A DNA stretch of 52,050 nucleotides from Triparma columacea (lineage: Eukaryota > Sar > Bolidophyceae > Parmales > Triparmaceae). The stretch is from NCBI GenBank assembly GCA_030267965.1, contig BRYA01000038.1:1-52050 (forward strand), written 5' to 3'. A model generated the notes under the pieces. That model made no database searches. It was not told where the DNA came from and saw only the letters and a program-made list of their open reading frames with translations. The first letter of the stretch is position 1. Each line of letters begins with the position of its first letter. Both the position numbers and the translations under genes were made by a program. This document shows positions 20,266-30,323 of this stretch, in pieces.

Positions 20266-21966
20266 ATGGGGATCTTAGCGTCCATCTGGTCAGGGGATTT
20301 GCCACTCTCTGTCCTACTTAACACATTACACCTTTTATTAATAATTTTCAACGTCCCATTGGCCAATAATGTCAGCTTTCACCACGTTGCCTCCATCATT
20401 TTGTACTGTTTCCACCTTCTACTCAACCTCTGCGGGTTCATCTACCTTTACAGCTTTTACATTCACGCCGTTGAGAACGTGTTCAACAAGTGTACACCGA
20501 AAATGTTCTCTGATAACTTCTTCAATTCCTTCTACAACTTCTTCCTCTTGGTGAGGCCTTTGGAGATCATGTGGAGGAGGTCAACGGCGTCTTTCAGGTG
20601 CCTTCCTGACGTCTTGGTGATTGGTGAGGTTCGGTGTGGTACGACTACCATGTGCGATCACATCAGTAAGCTCCCTGGATGCCACCCTCCGTTCTGCCCT
20701 TGGAAGCACCCCGAACTTGACAGGAAGGAGACGTTCTACTTCGCCGGCCACTACCATGACATGCGCCCTTCCATGTACTCCATGTGCTTCCCGCTCGTCG
20801 CGACGCGTTGGTTTTACACGAAGGTCCTCCGTCGTCCCTTCTTCACCTTTGACGGATGTGCCCAGTACCTTACATCCCCCGTCGCTCCCCACTTCCTCGC
20901 CGCCTCCTACAAGTCCTCCTCCCTCCCCCCCCCCGCCCTGATAGCGTGCGCCCGGGAGCCGGTGGCGCAGGCCCTGTCCTGGTGGAAGTACGAGCAGAAC
21001 GCCATGAGCTGGGGTGAATCCATGGGCCTGACCAAGCCCAACACGGCCCTCAGGACGAAGGAGTACTTCTCCAAGTCGATTGGCCGGGCGTTGGAGTTCT
21101 CGAAGTCGCCACTGACGGAGGCGGCATACCTGAGCGCTGAGGGGGTCGTGGAGGGGAGGAGTCCCGAGGAGGTGAGAGTGATGTGGGGTTTAGCGGGTGC
21201 GCACGACAACGAGGAAAAAACATTTAAATTGACTTCCCTTCGCTCCTCGCTCCTCTCCTCTATTTAACCCGCTCCTCCTCGCAGCTCGAGTTCATGAGGA
21301 CCGTCCCCGCCTGGGCTCTGACGTGGCCTGGCGGGCAGCTCACTGGCATCGGTAGGAACGGCAGGTTCTCTTCCAACGTCGCCAGGTACGAGAGGGTTTT
21401 CGGCAGGGTTTTTGGGGAGGGGGAGGTGGGGGGGGAGGTTTTCAATAGAATTAGACAGCAGGTGGCTAGGGAGGCGGCGGAGAGAGGGAGGGGGGAGAGC
21501 AGGGAGGGGGATACACGAGTAGGTGAGAAACGGGCGAGTCTATGAAAGTATACGATCCTTGGCGAGTCTATGAAAGTATACGATCCTTCGCTCGTCGTTC
21601 GCATACACAACTAAACCCCTATCGATCGTCGCTTTCACTTCCCACCCCCCAATCTCAGACAGGAAGAGGTATGTGAAGCTGGTGACGCTGGGGGACATTG
21701 CAGACGGGGATTCGCTGAGGAAAATTTTGAAGCACGTCGCAAGATCCATCGGGAACATGACTGCGAAATCCAGCGTCGCAACGGACATGCATATAGATTT
21801 TTACGTCGATAATACGATGAGCAGAGGGGGGCTAAAAAGGAATCCAGGTGCTCCAGTCGATCCCAGCATTGATCCGACTGAAGAGGAGGTGAGGATAATA
21901 AAGGATCACTTCGTCGGGGAGCGTGAGAGGCTGGAGAAAGTAACGAAGCAGGTGATTCGATGGTGA
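20266..21966 (+). CDS. Membrane-anchored carbohydrate sulfotransferase-like protein
   Basis: Three exons, 20266-21171, 21285-21522 and 21659-21966, give 483 aa. The first 90 residues contain two hydrophobic segments (LSVLLNTLHLLLIIFNVPLA and ASIILYCFHLLLNLCGFIYL), suggesting a Golgi membrane anchor. The 5'-phosphosulfate-binding loop is VIGEVRCGTTTM near residue 123, followed by CPWKHPELDRKETFYF. The 3'-phosphate loop is ACAREPVAQALSWWKYE. These fit PAPS-dependent sulfotransferases acting on polysaccharides or lipids. The invariant Lys of the loop is replaced by Arg (RCGTTT instead of KCGTTS), which may alter activity. Earlier in-frame TTG codons exist; the ATG at 20266 was chosen. Confidence 0.78.
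21534..21588. repeat. 28-bp tandem duplication in intron
   Basis: Two copies of a 28-bp unit starting GCGAGTCTATGAAAGTATAC, in direct succession within the second intron (21523-21658) of the sulfotransferase gene. They lie just before a CGCTCGTCG block seen in other introns. Confidence 0.85.
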
Positions 21967-22012
21967 TGCATCAAATATAAAATTTAGAGCTAAAATTGAT
22001 CTTCATTTTGCG

Positions 22013-23769
22013 TTAAGATTTGAAGAGGCTCAGCAAAACAGTGATGTCCTCCACGCAGTCCATGGCCGTCCCCCTCTCCAAAGGGTCCCTGCTCAGCAGT
22101 TTCCCGATTGCGTTCTTGTACCCCTCTGAGTACTGGTTCACCGTGCTGCTTCGCGGGAACGCCCAGCGTGCGTTCAGGATGGCCAGCTTCATGATGCCCT
22201 CCTTTGGCGTCTCGAACGGGCAGTAGCCAAATGCGAGTGCGAAGAAGGTGCACCCCAGGCTCCACATATCGGAGCCGACATCTATCACGGCGCCCACCTC
22301 GACGCTCGTAAGCTCCGGGCAACGGTAAGGAGCTGAGCACTTTGAGGCAGCCTCCTCCTCCACGTTCAGGGCGTCTGATTTAGTCTTCACCTCGACGAGG
22401 GACGGCGCGATGGAACCGACGTCCATTACGACGGCCGTCGGTCCCCCCATGAACCCCCTACCGTCATTCCTCAAGAGGACGTTGTGGGGCTTGAAGTCGC
22501 GGTGGCAAACCTTGAACTTATCGTGCATGTAAGCCAGGCCGTTCGCGCACCCGAGGAGAATCTCCAGCGCCTCCACCTCCGCGAAGGGTGAGTTGTAAGA
22601 GTTGACGTTCATCGCGTCGAACTGCCTGCTCATAGTGATGTTCTTTGCCATGACGTCGTAGCATGTCTTCTCAATGTATTCGAAGAGGAGGTGGTAGACC
22701 TTGGAGCCCCTGCCGTACTCGTCGCCGGCATCGGCGACGTCGCTATCTAGCAGACCGATGATGTTAGGGTGGTCCATCAGCCGCAGGATCTTTACCTCCA
22801 TGGAGGCGTCCTTCTTACTATCACGCGTCTGGCAGATCATCCTCTTCAGAGCAAGATGTCCATTCGGGTTGGGGGAGTGAGGCGTCTCATCACTAACGAG
22901 ATACACGGTGCTGAAACCGCCCTCTGCGAGCTGCGTCTGGATCCTTACTGTGTGTCTTCCGACAGGAATGGGAGCGGTGGAGAAGGAACCAGCCTTGTCA
23001 AGGAACGTTTCAGTGCTCTCCTTGAAATTTTTCCACAAGCCCTTCACGCCGCTGACCAACTTCTTCGTGCTGCGCTTTATCTTCTCCTCATCTATAGACT
23101 GCATTGCGGTGGATAACTTCCTCCCCATTTCCTTGGCCTGCTTGGCACCCTCCATTATTGTCTGGTTGACGTTCTCTAACGTCTCATCGATCTTCTCCTG
23201 GTTGAAAGGTATCCCCGACGGACGCCTTAAACCGCCCCCCTCGAAGCCTCCTCCCCCCATGTGGTTGGAAGGGCGACGCAAGGAGGAAGACATTCCCTTT
23301 CTATAGTTAAAGTAGGAGCGAGGAACCGGCTTCTTCAGCTCTACCATGACGTCCTCCTCACTAGGGGTCGGGAGGGGCACAGGGGACCGAAATACCTTAC
23401 AAACTACGGACCCTTCAGGACCAAGTCTAGGGACCAGCTGCCCAGGATTTGTCAGGTCCACATAGCACCCGGAATCCTCCAAAGAAGGAACCCTGAATAT
23501 AAAATGAGCATTATCGTCATAAGAAGACAGGGGAAACTGTCGGTGAAGGTGAATCATCCTAACAGGTGTGGTAGGATCTACCTGTATCGTGAAAGCATTG
23601 CTCTCTGGTCCAATTAAAGCCTCTTCAAAGTTATCTGACAGCTCAAACTCTTCATCTACGTCTTGATATAGTACTATTATTGGGGAGTGGTTAGAAGTGA
23701 GGCTGAGAATTGACGTGATGAAAGGAAAAAGGGAGAGAGTTTGGATTACTCACCGAAGACTGTTTCCAT
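22013..23769 (-). CDS. STK16/NAK-family-like protein kinase with unknown N-terminal region
   Basis: Two exons, 23769-23754 (16 nt: METVF plus one base) and 23673-22013, give 558 aa. The kinase domain occupies about residues 245-558: glycine loop LAEGGFSTVY, LALKRM, catalytic CHRDFKPHNVLL, DVGS in place of DFG, and CPELTSVEVGAVIDVGSDMW. STK16 and its relatives also use a D-x-GS form and HPNI-type motifs, so this subfamily is the best fit. These kinases act in Golgi and endocytic trafficking. The first 120 residues (containing FIFRVPSLEDSGCYVDLTN) form a separate compact region I do not recognise, followed by an amphipathic helical linker. The tiny first exon was chosen because the second exon has no earlier ATG before position 23557 and the join is in frame. 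Confidence 0.82.
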
Positions 23770-24031
23770 TGAATGAGCTATTTAGATGTGTGTGTGGGGA
23801 TTTACGCGATTAATAGTCACACGATTCACACTCAAACGATTCAATAGGCCAAAAGGGGCGACGCACGTACGTTCTAGAACGAAGGCTAGGCTGTAGAGTT
23901 GGAGTGAAAGGGAGAAATAAAGGTTTTGTCTGAAATGTGACCCTTGTTTTGTTTGACCCCTGTTTTTGTTGATAAAAGGACGCTGATAATAAACGACGCT
24001 TTGATTGCACTAAACATATTTCATCCCCCCT

Positions 24032-26693
24032 CTACTTCTTATTTTTCGTTTTCTTGATGTACGCTTTCATAGCCTTTCCAGCTTGTGTGAACTCCTTATC
24101 TGCCTTCATAGCAGCTGCTAGTTTCGTCAAGAGCTCCACGACAGTCTTCGTGACGGCCGCCTTAAGATCCCCCGGGTGGAGGGCGCCGCTCTTAAAGTCC
24201 TCCTTGATTGCCTCCTCTGTGCTGTAAGATACGTCCCCGCCGTTGTCGGGGGACCTGCTGATGTCTAGCTTGGCCTTGGCGATGGTGAAGATTAAGACAC
24301 TCGCCACGGATATGGGGGGGCAAAAGTCCACGTTTCCAGGCTCGCAGAAGGCCTTCTTCATTTTCAATTTGCCGTGGACCTTTGGGTCGTCGAGGAGGAA
24401 GTACTCTGAGTTTTCAGTGGTGGCGACGCCGCCGTCTTGGAGGAAGATTGAGGTTGCGTCGAGAGGCACGAGGGTCGGGGCGTCGAGGGGGATGTTCTTG
24501 AAGTACTCGGTGATTATCGAGGTCATGGCTGTATCCTGGATAGAGACGGACTTTGCGTTAAGGGAGGAGAGGTCAGCGAGGGTCATCATGCGACCAATCA
24601 CATTCCCAACCGCGTCACTGTCATCAAAACCCTCCTGAAGTACATTGAGGTTGAAGGCACGGCCGACATTGATAACAGAGATCCAGTAGTTACTAGGGTC
24701 AGAGAGGATGAGCTCGGACTGCTTGACAACGAGGACGGACTCCATGAGGGAAGGGGAGATGGTAGCCAGGGACTTGGTGAGGACGCTGTAGTAGGCGTTG
24801 ATCACCTTCTCGTCGGCGTCGCAGGACGACAAGACCTTGGCGTTCCAGTCTGAGAGGAAGAGCACCTTGGCGGAGGAGGCGTCGCCGCTGCTGAGCTGCG
24901 CGATGACGTCGACGGCAGTCTGGAGGGTCGGGTTCGCGGTGGGAGGTGGGGCGAACACAACGTGGGCGCCGACGGGGATGTTGGCCTGGGACGCGTCCAT
25001 CCTCCTGAATTGCCTGTTGAGGGGGGCCTGCGACGGGGTAAAGGGGGGGGGGGGGGGAAGCCGTGAGTCAAGATAATACTCGACCCGCTGTCTTGCACTT
25101 TAGCCATCCTCACCTTCTCTTTCTTGTACTGCTGCACCTTGGCCAGAAGATCCTTAGCAACGGGGTCGTTGGTGAAGTGGGCGCGGACCGGCTCCAGGAG
25201 GGCATTGAGAGCGTCTATCAGGGAGGCCTTGAGCTTCTGCTCGGAGATCTTTCCGGAGACAAAGTCGGCACGGACAGCCGGGAAGTGGTCGTAGGTCGTG
25301 CCGTTGCAGGAGAAAGTGGAATTGGGAGGGCCGAAGACGATATTTTGAATATAGTCCAGGCAAGGGTTCTTGAGGTCATCCTCGACGAGGTGCATCGACT
25401 CCTTTCCAGCGTCGTCAGAGGTTTCAGCGGGTTTGGCGGCGACAGCCTCAGGCTTCGAGGGACAGTAGGCGGCCATGATTTTCCTAGTTACGTCCTCCAC
25501 CGAGTCTTCCATGAAAACGGCAGAGTCGGGGTCGGACTTGCTCATCTTCTCCTGACCAGCCTTCAAACCGAAGAGCATGTGGTGGGACAGAATGACGGGC
25601 TTGAACTTGATCTTGGCAGCATCGCAGTACTCCCTCGCCAACATGTTCACCTTCCTCTGGTCCACTCCCAGCTGGCACACGTCGGCCTTCAAGAAGAAGA
25701 CGTCAGTACACTGCATGAGTGGGTACAGGACCTGCGCAGCTGACAGGTTGCCCTCGAGGCGGCCCATAATCTGGCAGCACTTCTTGATGCGAGTGATGTT
25801 GAAGCGCCTGGCAATGTCGAGCATTTTGGGCCAGTAAGTCGAAGCATTGTTCGTGATCTCGTCTGAGGCCCACTTAAATATGACCTTGTTCTCGGACATG
25901 TCCATGCCGGAGGCTGCCCAAACCTGCTTCAAGTACTGTGGGCAGCAAAGCGCAGCGCGCAGCGTGGGGAGGGAGGCAAGACGCGAAAAAGTTTGCGTTA
26001 GCGGATAATGCAATGTGCCTTCCGAGATAAGTGGAGCATTCCTCCTCCTGCCTCTTGCCTCCCCATCCTGCTTACCTCTCCAACGACCTTGATCTTGTCC
26101 AAGTCCCCACCCATCTTGTCGTTCATCAAAGCAAACCAATCCGCTACCCAAAAGATGAACACGCCGTTGGATGAAGTAATCTTGTTCACGTTCATGGCCT
26201 TGAACACACCCTGGGCAATGTGCATACGGCCAGAGGGCTCGAAACCATCGTAGGCATTGAAGGAGTCCTTCTTCAGGAGCAACTGCTTCAACTCTACCTC
26301 GGAGATGCACTCCTCGCCGACGGACAGGATGGCATCGTACCTGCGGAAGGGGGAGGAGGGAGGCGGTGAGAAGAAGGGAGAAATGGGAAAGGAGAAAAAA
26401 GTAGTAGTTCGGTCAAATACTCACTTAGCCTGAAGCTCGGGGGTCAATTCGATAGATACAGGGGCCTTGACATCATCTTTCTTCTTGGATTCTTTCTTAC
26501 TTCCCTCTTTTTTGCTCTTCGGGACCTTATCGTCGAGCACGACCTGTGCTTTTTTTGATGAAACTGACGCGATAGGGGAGATTGAAGGCATTTTGCCACC
26601 AACGGCATACACGGTAAATTTACCCGTCTTTGATAAACCCAAATTCGCGTGTAGAGAAGACATTTTTTTAGAGTGAGGGTGAAGGGAGGACAT
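24032..26693 (-). CDS. Tyrosyl-tRNA synthetase, double-length (tandem catalytic + degenerate half)
   Basis: Four exons, 26693-26425, 26340-26076, 25935-25114 and 25027-24032, give 783 aa (773 if the second ATG at 26663 is used). Residues 90-450 are a complete plant/archaeal-type TyrRS: YDGFEPSGRMHIAQG (HIGH-like), VDQRKVNMLAREYCD, and KMSKSD near residue 307. Residues 455-783 are a second TyrRS-like copy. Its HIGH region reads VGAHVVFAPPPTANP and its KMSKS position reads KLKMKKAFCEPGNV, so it is probably not catalytic. The fusion resembles the intrinsic pseudo-dimer described for trypanosomatid TyrRS. The N-terminal 85 residues are Ser/Lys-rich. No EMAPII-type tail is present. The enzyme charges tRNA-Tyr in the cytosol. 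Confidence 0.88.
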
Positions 26694-27106
26694 TTCCTCT
26701 CACTTCTCTTTTTGTTATTCTAATGTGCACGCAGACGAATCTCGCGACGACAAAGACGAAAAGCAAGGGCTCCCACGCCGGAACCAGAAATTCTATGCTA
26801 TTCCTTGTGGGTTTGTTTGGTAAGGACTTGGATCAGGCGAAATGCGTGCAGACAAACCGCGTCGTCCCTAATTTACTGAGCAAATTGGACGAATTGACAA
26901 ACTTGGAATAATTCTCCCCTTTAATATTCCACCGAAAACAGCCTACAATCACTTAGAACCCCTTCCATTGTCTGTGAAGCTTTTCTGACTGCCCAATCAT
27001 CGGGCGAGGAGGTTGTCATCGTTCTGCTGTAGCTTTCCTGTCCACTTCTAGTCTTCTAACTTTCACTCCCCTCACTACCCCATCAATAGGCGTTCTAGCG
27101 GCTACG
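26694..27106. promoter_or_regulatory. Divergent intergenic interval, TyrRS / membrane protein
   Basis: About 410 bp between two divergent starts, one of the longer gaps here. It holds a 62-codon ORF (26723-26911, +) with no recognisable features, which I do not call. Pyrimidine-rich tracts near 27050-27090 lead into the start of the next gene. Nothing else is visible. Confidence 0.4.
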
Positions 27107-28008
27107 ATGCTGACTTCAGAGTACCTCCCAAAACTGCTCTCTCCCACAACTTACATTCGATCCTGGTATTCCTATAGTGTGCAGAGGTTCGACAATACTT
27201 GGCCGACGTACGTGACCGACTATGGGCTGACATTTCACATGTGCATCGGTATTTATAGGTTGTTGAAGTGCGAGAGGAGCGAGCTGCGTGACTTTTCCGC
27301 CTCCCTGCTCCTCTTCTATGCCATCAGTGTCACTGTTGGAGGGATCAGTCACCAGAACTTCACGTCTGTGGAGAAGATGAACACTCTGGCGTTTAGATTA
27401 ATGTGGAGTGTCGTAGTTGGGACGGTTACGGGGGCAGGGGGGTTCCTGGGAAGTATTGGTTCAGCTTTTGCTAGGATGGCGAGGGGGAGGTGAGACTGGG
27501 CAAAAAGCAGCGGCCGTCTCGACGCGACAAAATTTAGGCACTAGCGAAACCTCTTCCACGGCTTACTCCTCTCACCACTCCCAGTTTGGACAAAAGGTAC
27601 AATGTGGTGGTAGTTCCGAGTTGGTGGTGGGCGGTCTGGTCTGTGTTTTTGACGAGCCTGGTTTTCGGGGGCTTCTTGAGCATGGAGCGCCCTGCTGCTG
27701 ATATCTTTCTAGCGGGGGTTACGCAGACTGCTCCCACTTGTTATATGGTCGTCTGTGCCTTCAGTAACAATTGGAAGGGCGATCAAAATGCTATATGGAG
27801 GCACTTGATCATTCTCGTTATTGGGGCCTTTCTCAATGCGCCGCTGTTGCCGTTGTACGGGGTGCTGGTCAATCTCGGCCTCGAATTAGGTACGGTCAAC
27901 ACGATTCTTCACTGTTGGCTGGCGGCGGCTTGGGGCATGCAGGCTATTGCGCTCAGGGGTCTCAGTTACCACATCGTTGTTGAGGGCAAGGCGGCCAAAA
28001 TCGCCTGA
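27107..28008 (+). CDS. Multi-pass membrane protein of unknown function
   Basis: Two exons, 27107-27489 and 27585-28008, give 268 aa with phase kept across AG|T. Six or so hydrophobic segments are visible: YGLTFHMCIGIYRLL, FSASLLLFYAISVTVGGISH, LMWSVVVGTVTGAGGFLGSI, WWWAVWSVFLTSLVFGGFLS, HLIILVIGAFLNAPLLPLYG and ILHCWLAAAWGMQAIAL. Aromatic and His residues at segment ends (HFHMC, SHQNF, NTILHCW) recall sterol-isomerase-like or lipid-modifying membrane proteins, but I recognise no signature and do not assign one. The start ATG follows a pyrimidine-rich leader. Confidence 0.72.
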
Positions 28009-28100
28009 CTGCCGATAGGCGCCGGTTTACTTTCGCTCGTAGTTCTTTATCATCAAATAGTTTCAGTAGGAAAACAAACAAATCACTTACATAACGCGCT

Positions 28101-29411
28101 TCACCCTTCTAATTGGCCTATGTATTCCACAACCTTGAAGACGCCGTCCAAACCTTCCTCCTTGCAGACCTTCCCTATCCAAGCCTTGTGCTTTTTCTCC
28201 TCTTCCCCCCCCACAACTTCGTCGTCTCGAATGAGCTCCACCTTGACACGTGTCGGGAGTTTGCTCGTGGGCTCGTCGAAAGCAAACTTCAGCTCCGTCG
28301 TCAGGCTGCCAGGCACGAGGAAGGACACTAGCTCCCAAGGCTTGTCATGAAGCCCCGTTATCCCCCCCTCTCCTCCACCGCTAGCCAGGAGCCTCTCCCC
28401 GACGCACCTCCTAGCCTCGTACCCCCAGAGGCGCTTGTAGACCTCCCAGCAAAAGTCCGTTATCTTCCCCTTGATCCCTGGGTCCTTCACGTCGACTATT
28501 CCGTCCTCGCCGAGAAACTTTGAGGAGGAGTGGGGAGGAACGAAGCGACGACGACCGAAACGAATTAGAAGTACGCGACGGAAACAAGTCACAGGAAGCA
28601 CATATGTAATTGATATCGTCGCCTTCCTCCTCCGCTCCTGCACTCCCCCCCTCCCCACCCCCCATCTCACCTGCTTGGCAACCCCCTTAACATCCACAAA
28701 CTCCGGAGCGGTGTGCGCCCCAAATCTGACTCCCACCCAAGGGACCGGGGTGTCATCATCTACGGAGACCAGCTCGAGGAACGCATAGTAGGTGCTCGCC
28801 GGATCCTCCCTCGAAGGGAAGATATCAAACCTCACGACATAAACCTCCTCGCCGTCAGGCTGAGTATAAATATAGGTAGAGATCCCCGTCGCCACCTCCG
28901 CATTGACCAAATTCTGCACCTCCCGCTTCCTCCCCTCCTCCTCGGTGTCCTTGGTTAGGGCGACAGCCTCAGCCTGCATCAAGCTGGATTTCAGGGCATC
29001 ACTTAGATCCCCGTCGTCGTAAGGGTGCAGGTACGCCGGCCTATGCTTGTCGGCACTATCCGATTTCAACACGGTCGCCAGATCGACCATCTCCAACCCC
29101 TCGTTCAACGTGGAGTACAGTGCAGAGAGGGAAATGTGTTTTATGGAAGAGGACACGACATTATCCATGACAGACTCGTGCCCATCGTTCAATTCAACCC
29201 CATCACCCCTACCCTCAAGCAGCTTTCTCTTCAAACTTCGCCGCACCATCGGCATGACCACGTCGTTCACCAGAAAATTGTGAGTCTCCTCCGCGAGCAT
29301 TGGGGAGTGGGCCAAATTTGACACTAAATCAAAATCAACTTCATCAGACGACCCATCTGATGATGAGACTGCATCTTCAAAACCACGGCTGAAACCACCG
29401 AGACCGCTCAT
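28101..29411 (-). CDS. Unrecognised conserved-looking protein with stopless intron
   Basis: Two exons, 29411-28671 and 28517-28101, give 385 aa. The N-terminal 150 residues are acidic and helical (AEETHNFLVNDVVMPMVRRS). The middle contains a beta-rich stretch (EEVYVVRFDIFPSRED and STYYAFLELVSVDDDTPVPW), and the C terminus is again mixed with KHKAWIGKVC. No named domain recognised. The intron (28518-28670, 153 nt) is a multiple of three and has no stop, so it could be read as coding. I treat it as intron because it has the genome's GTGAG donor, a pyrimidine-rich 3' end and low-complexity Arg-rich translation. It shares a 139-bp divergent interval with DHFR. Confidence 0.68.
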   Translation of the reverse strand: MSGLGGFSRGFEDAVSSSDGSSDEVDFDLVSNLAHSPMLAEETHNFLVNDVVMPMVRRSLKRKLLEGRGDGVELNDGHESVMDNVVSSSIKHISLSALYSTLNEGLEMVDLATVLKSDSADKHRPAYLHPYDDGDLSDALKSSLMQAEAVALTKDTEEEGRKREVQNLVNAEVATGISTYIYTQPDGEEVYVVRFDIFPSREDPASTYYAFLELVSVDDDTPVPWVGVRFGAHTAPEFVDVKGVAKQVRWGVGRGGVQERRRKATISITYVLPVTCFRRVLLIRFGRRRFVPPHSSSKFLGEDGIVDVKDPGIKGKITDFCWEVYKRLWGYEARRCVGERLLASGGGEGGITGLHDKPWELVSFLVPGSLTTELKFAFDEPTSKLPTRVKVELIRDDEVVGGEEEKKHKAWIGKVCKEEGLDGVFKVVEYIGQLEG

Positions 29412-29550
29412 TCTGTGATTAAATTGAGTTCTCTGTCTAAATTTTTTACCACCCTCTTTCTTCCCTCACCAATCTTCACAAACGTAACTTACTCACCTCA
29501 AGCCAAATACGATAGCATTAAAAAAACACACATATCACATTAATGCAAGA

Positions 29551-30299
29551 ATGATAAATTTTGGATCACTCAGAAGTCTAATTTCAACCAGGGGACGAGT
29601 GTCATCGTGTTCGCTTTGCAGGGCTTTATTCTCAACAAGCATTCCCCATTTTTCTTTGATTGCCATGGCACGTAATCACGACTACCTTATTGGTTTGAAT
29701 GGCGGGATACCTTGGAAAGTTCCTGAGGATAGAGCCTACTTCAAGGAGACCACTGCGGGGGGGGTGCTAGTGATGGGGAGGTATACGTGGTTGGAGAACA
29801 AGAGACATCTGCCTCACGCCGCGAGGACCGTGGTGCTGAGCTCTGACAGTGAATTTCGGGATAGGATAGGGAGCTTGGACAGGGTTGATACTGCGGCTAC
29901 ATTGAGGGAGGTGAGAATGGCACAAGAAAAGAAACAGCACGACAAAGAATACTTACGCATCACTTTCTTCGGCTGTCGCAGGCCCTGGAGATCGCTAGGC
30001 CGACGGGTACAGAAGAGGAGGCGGGGAAGGGCGTGTGGGTGGTGGGAGGAGAAGAGATGTATAGAAGGTCGCTGATAGATTTTAATGACAAGGCGAGGGA
30101 GATTCACCTCACAGTTCTTGATGATGGCACGTCCGGTCCATCTGCCGAGGAGATGGAGGGCGCCAAATTTCCAAAGCAGGAAGAGTGGGCAGGTTCTTGG
30201 GAGCTGCGAAAGCGGTGGACAGGGGAGAGAAGCGGAGAGAAGAACCGGGGAATAAAGTACGAGTTCCAGGTGTGGGGGCGATCTCCAGAAAATAGATAG
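29551..30299 (+). CDS. Dihydrofolate reductase, stand-alone
   Basis: Two exons, 29551-29910 and 29982-30299, give 225 aa. DHFR signatures are clear: NGGIPWKVPEDRAYFKE, GGVLVMGRYTW, ARTVVLSS and WVVGGEEMYR. The enzyme reduces dihydrofolate to tetrahydrofolate with NADPH for thymidylate and one-carbon metabolism. The start at 29551 gives an extension of about 38 residues, rich in Ser and Arg (LRSLISTRGRVSSCSLCR), before the catalytic core at MARNHDYLIG. That could be a mitochondrial targeting peptide, or translation may start at the inner ATG. The gene ends 24 bp before the convergent RAP gene, and no thymidylate synthase domain follows. Confidence 0.88.
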
Positions 30300-30323
30300 G
30301 ACTCACACAGATTTGACAACAAA

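Noticed and set aside
24802..26310. Long minus-strand reading frame through a TyrRS intron
   Set aside because: The part upstream of 25935 is in the wrong frame for exon 2 and reads low-complexity sequence. The spliced model with GTAAG and CACAG restores TyrRS homology on both sides.
26723..26911. Plus-strand 62-codon ORF between TyrRS and the membrane protein
   Set aside because: No recognisable domain, no splice sites leading into it, and its length is what chance allows. It probably lies in promoter or 5' UTR.
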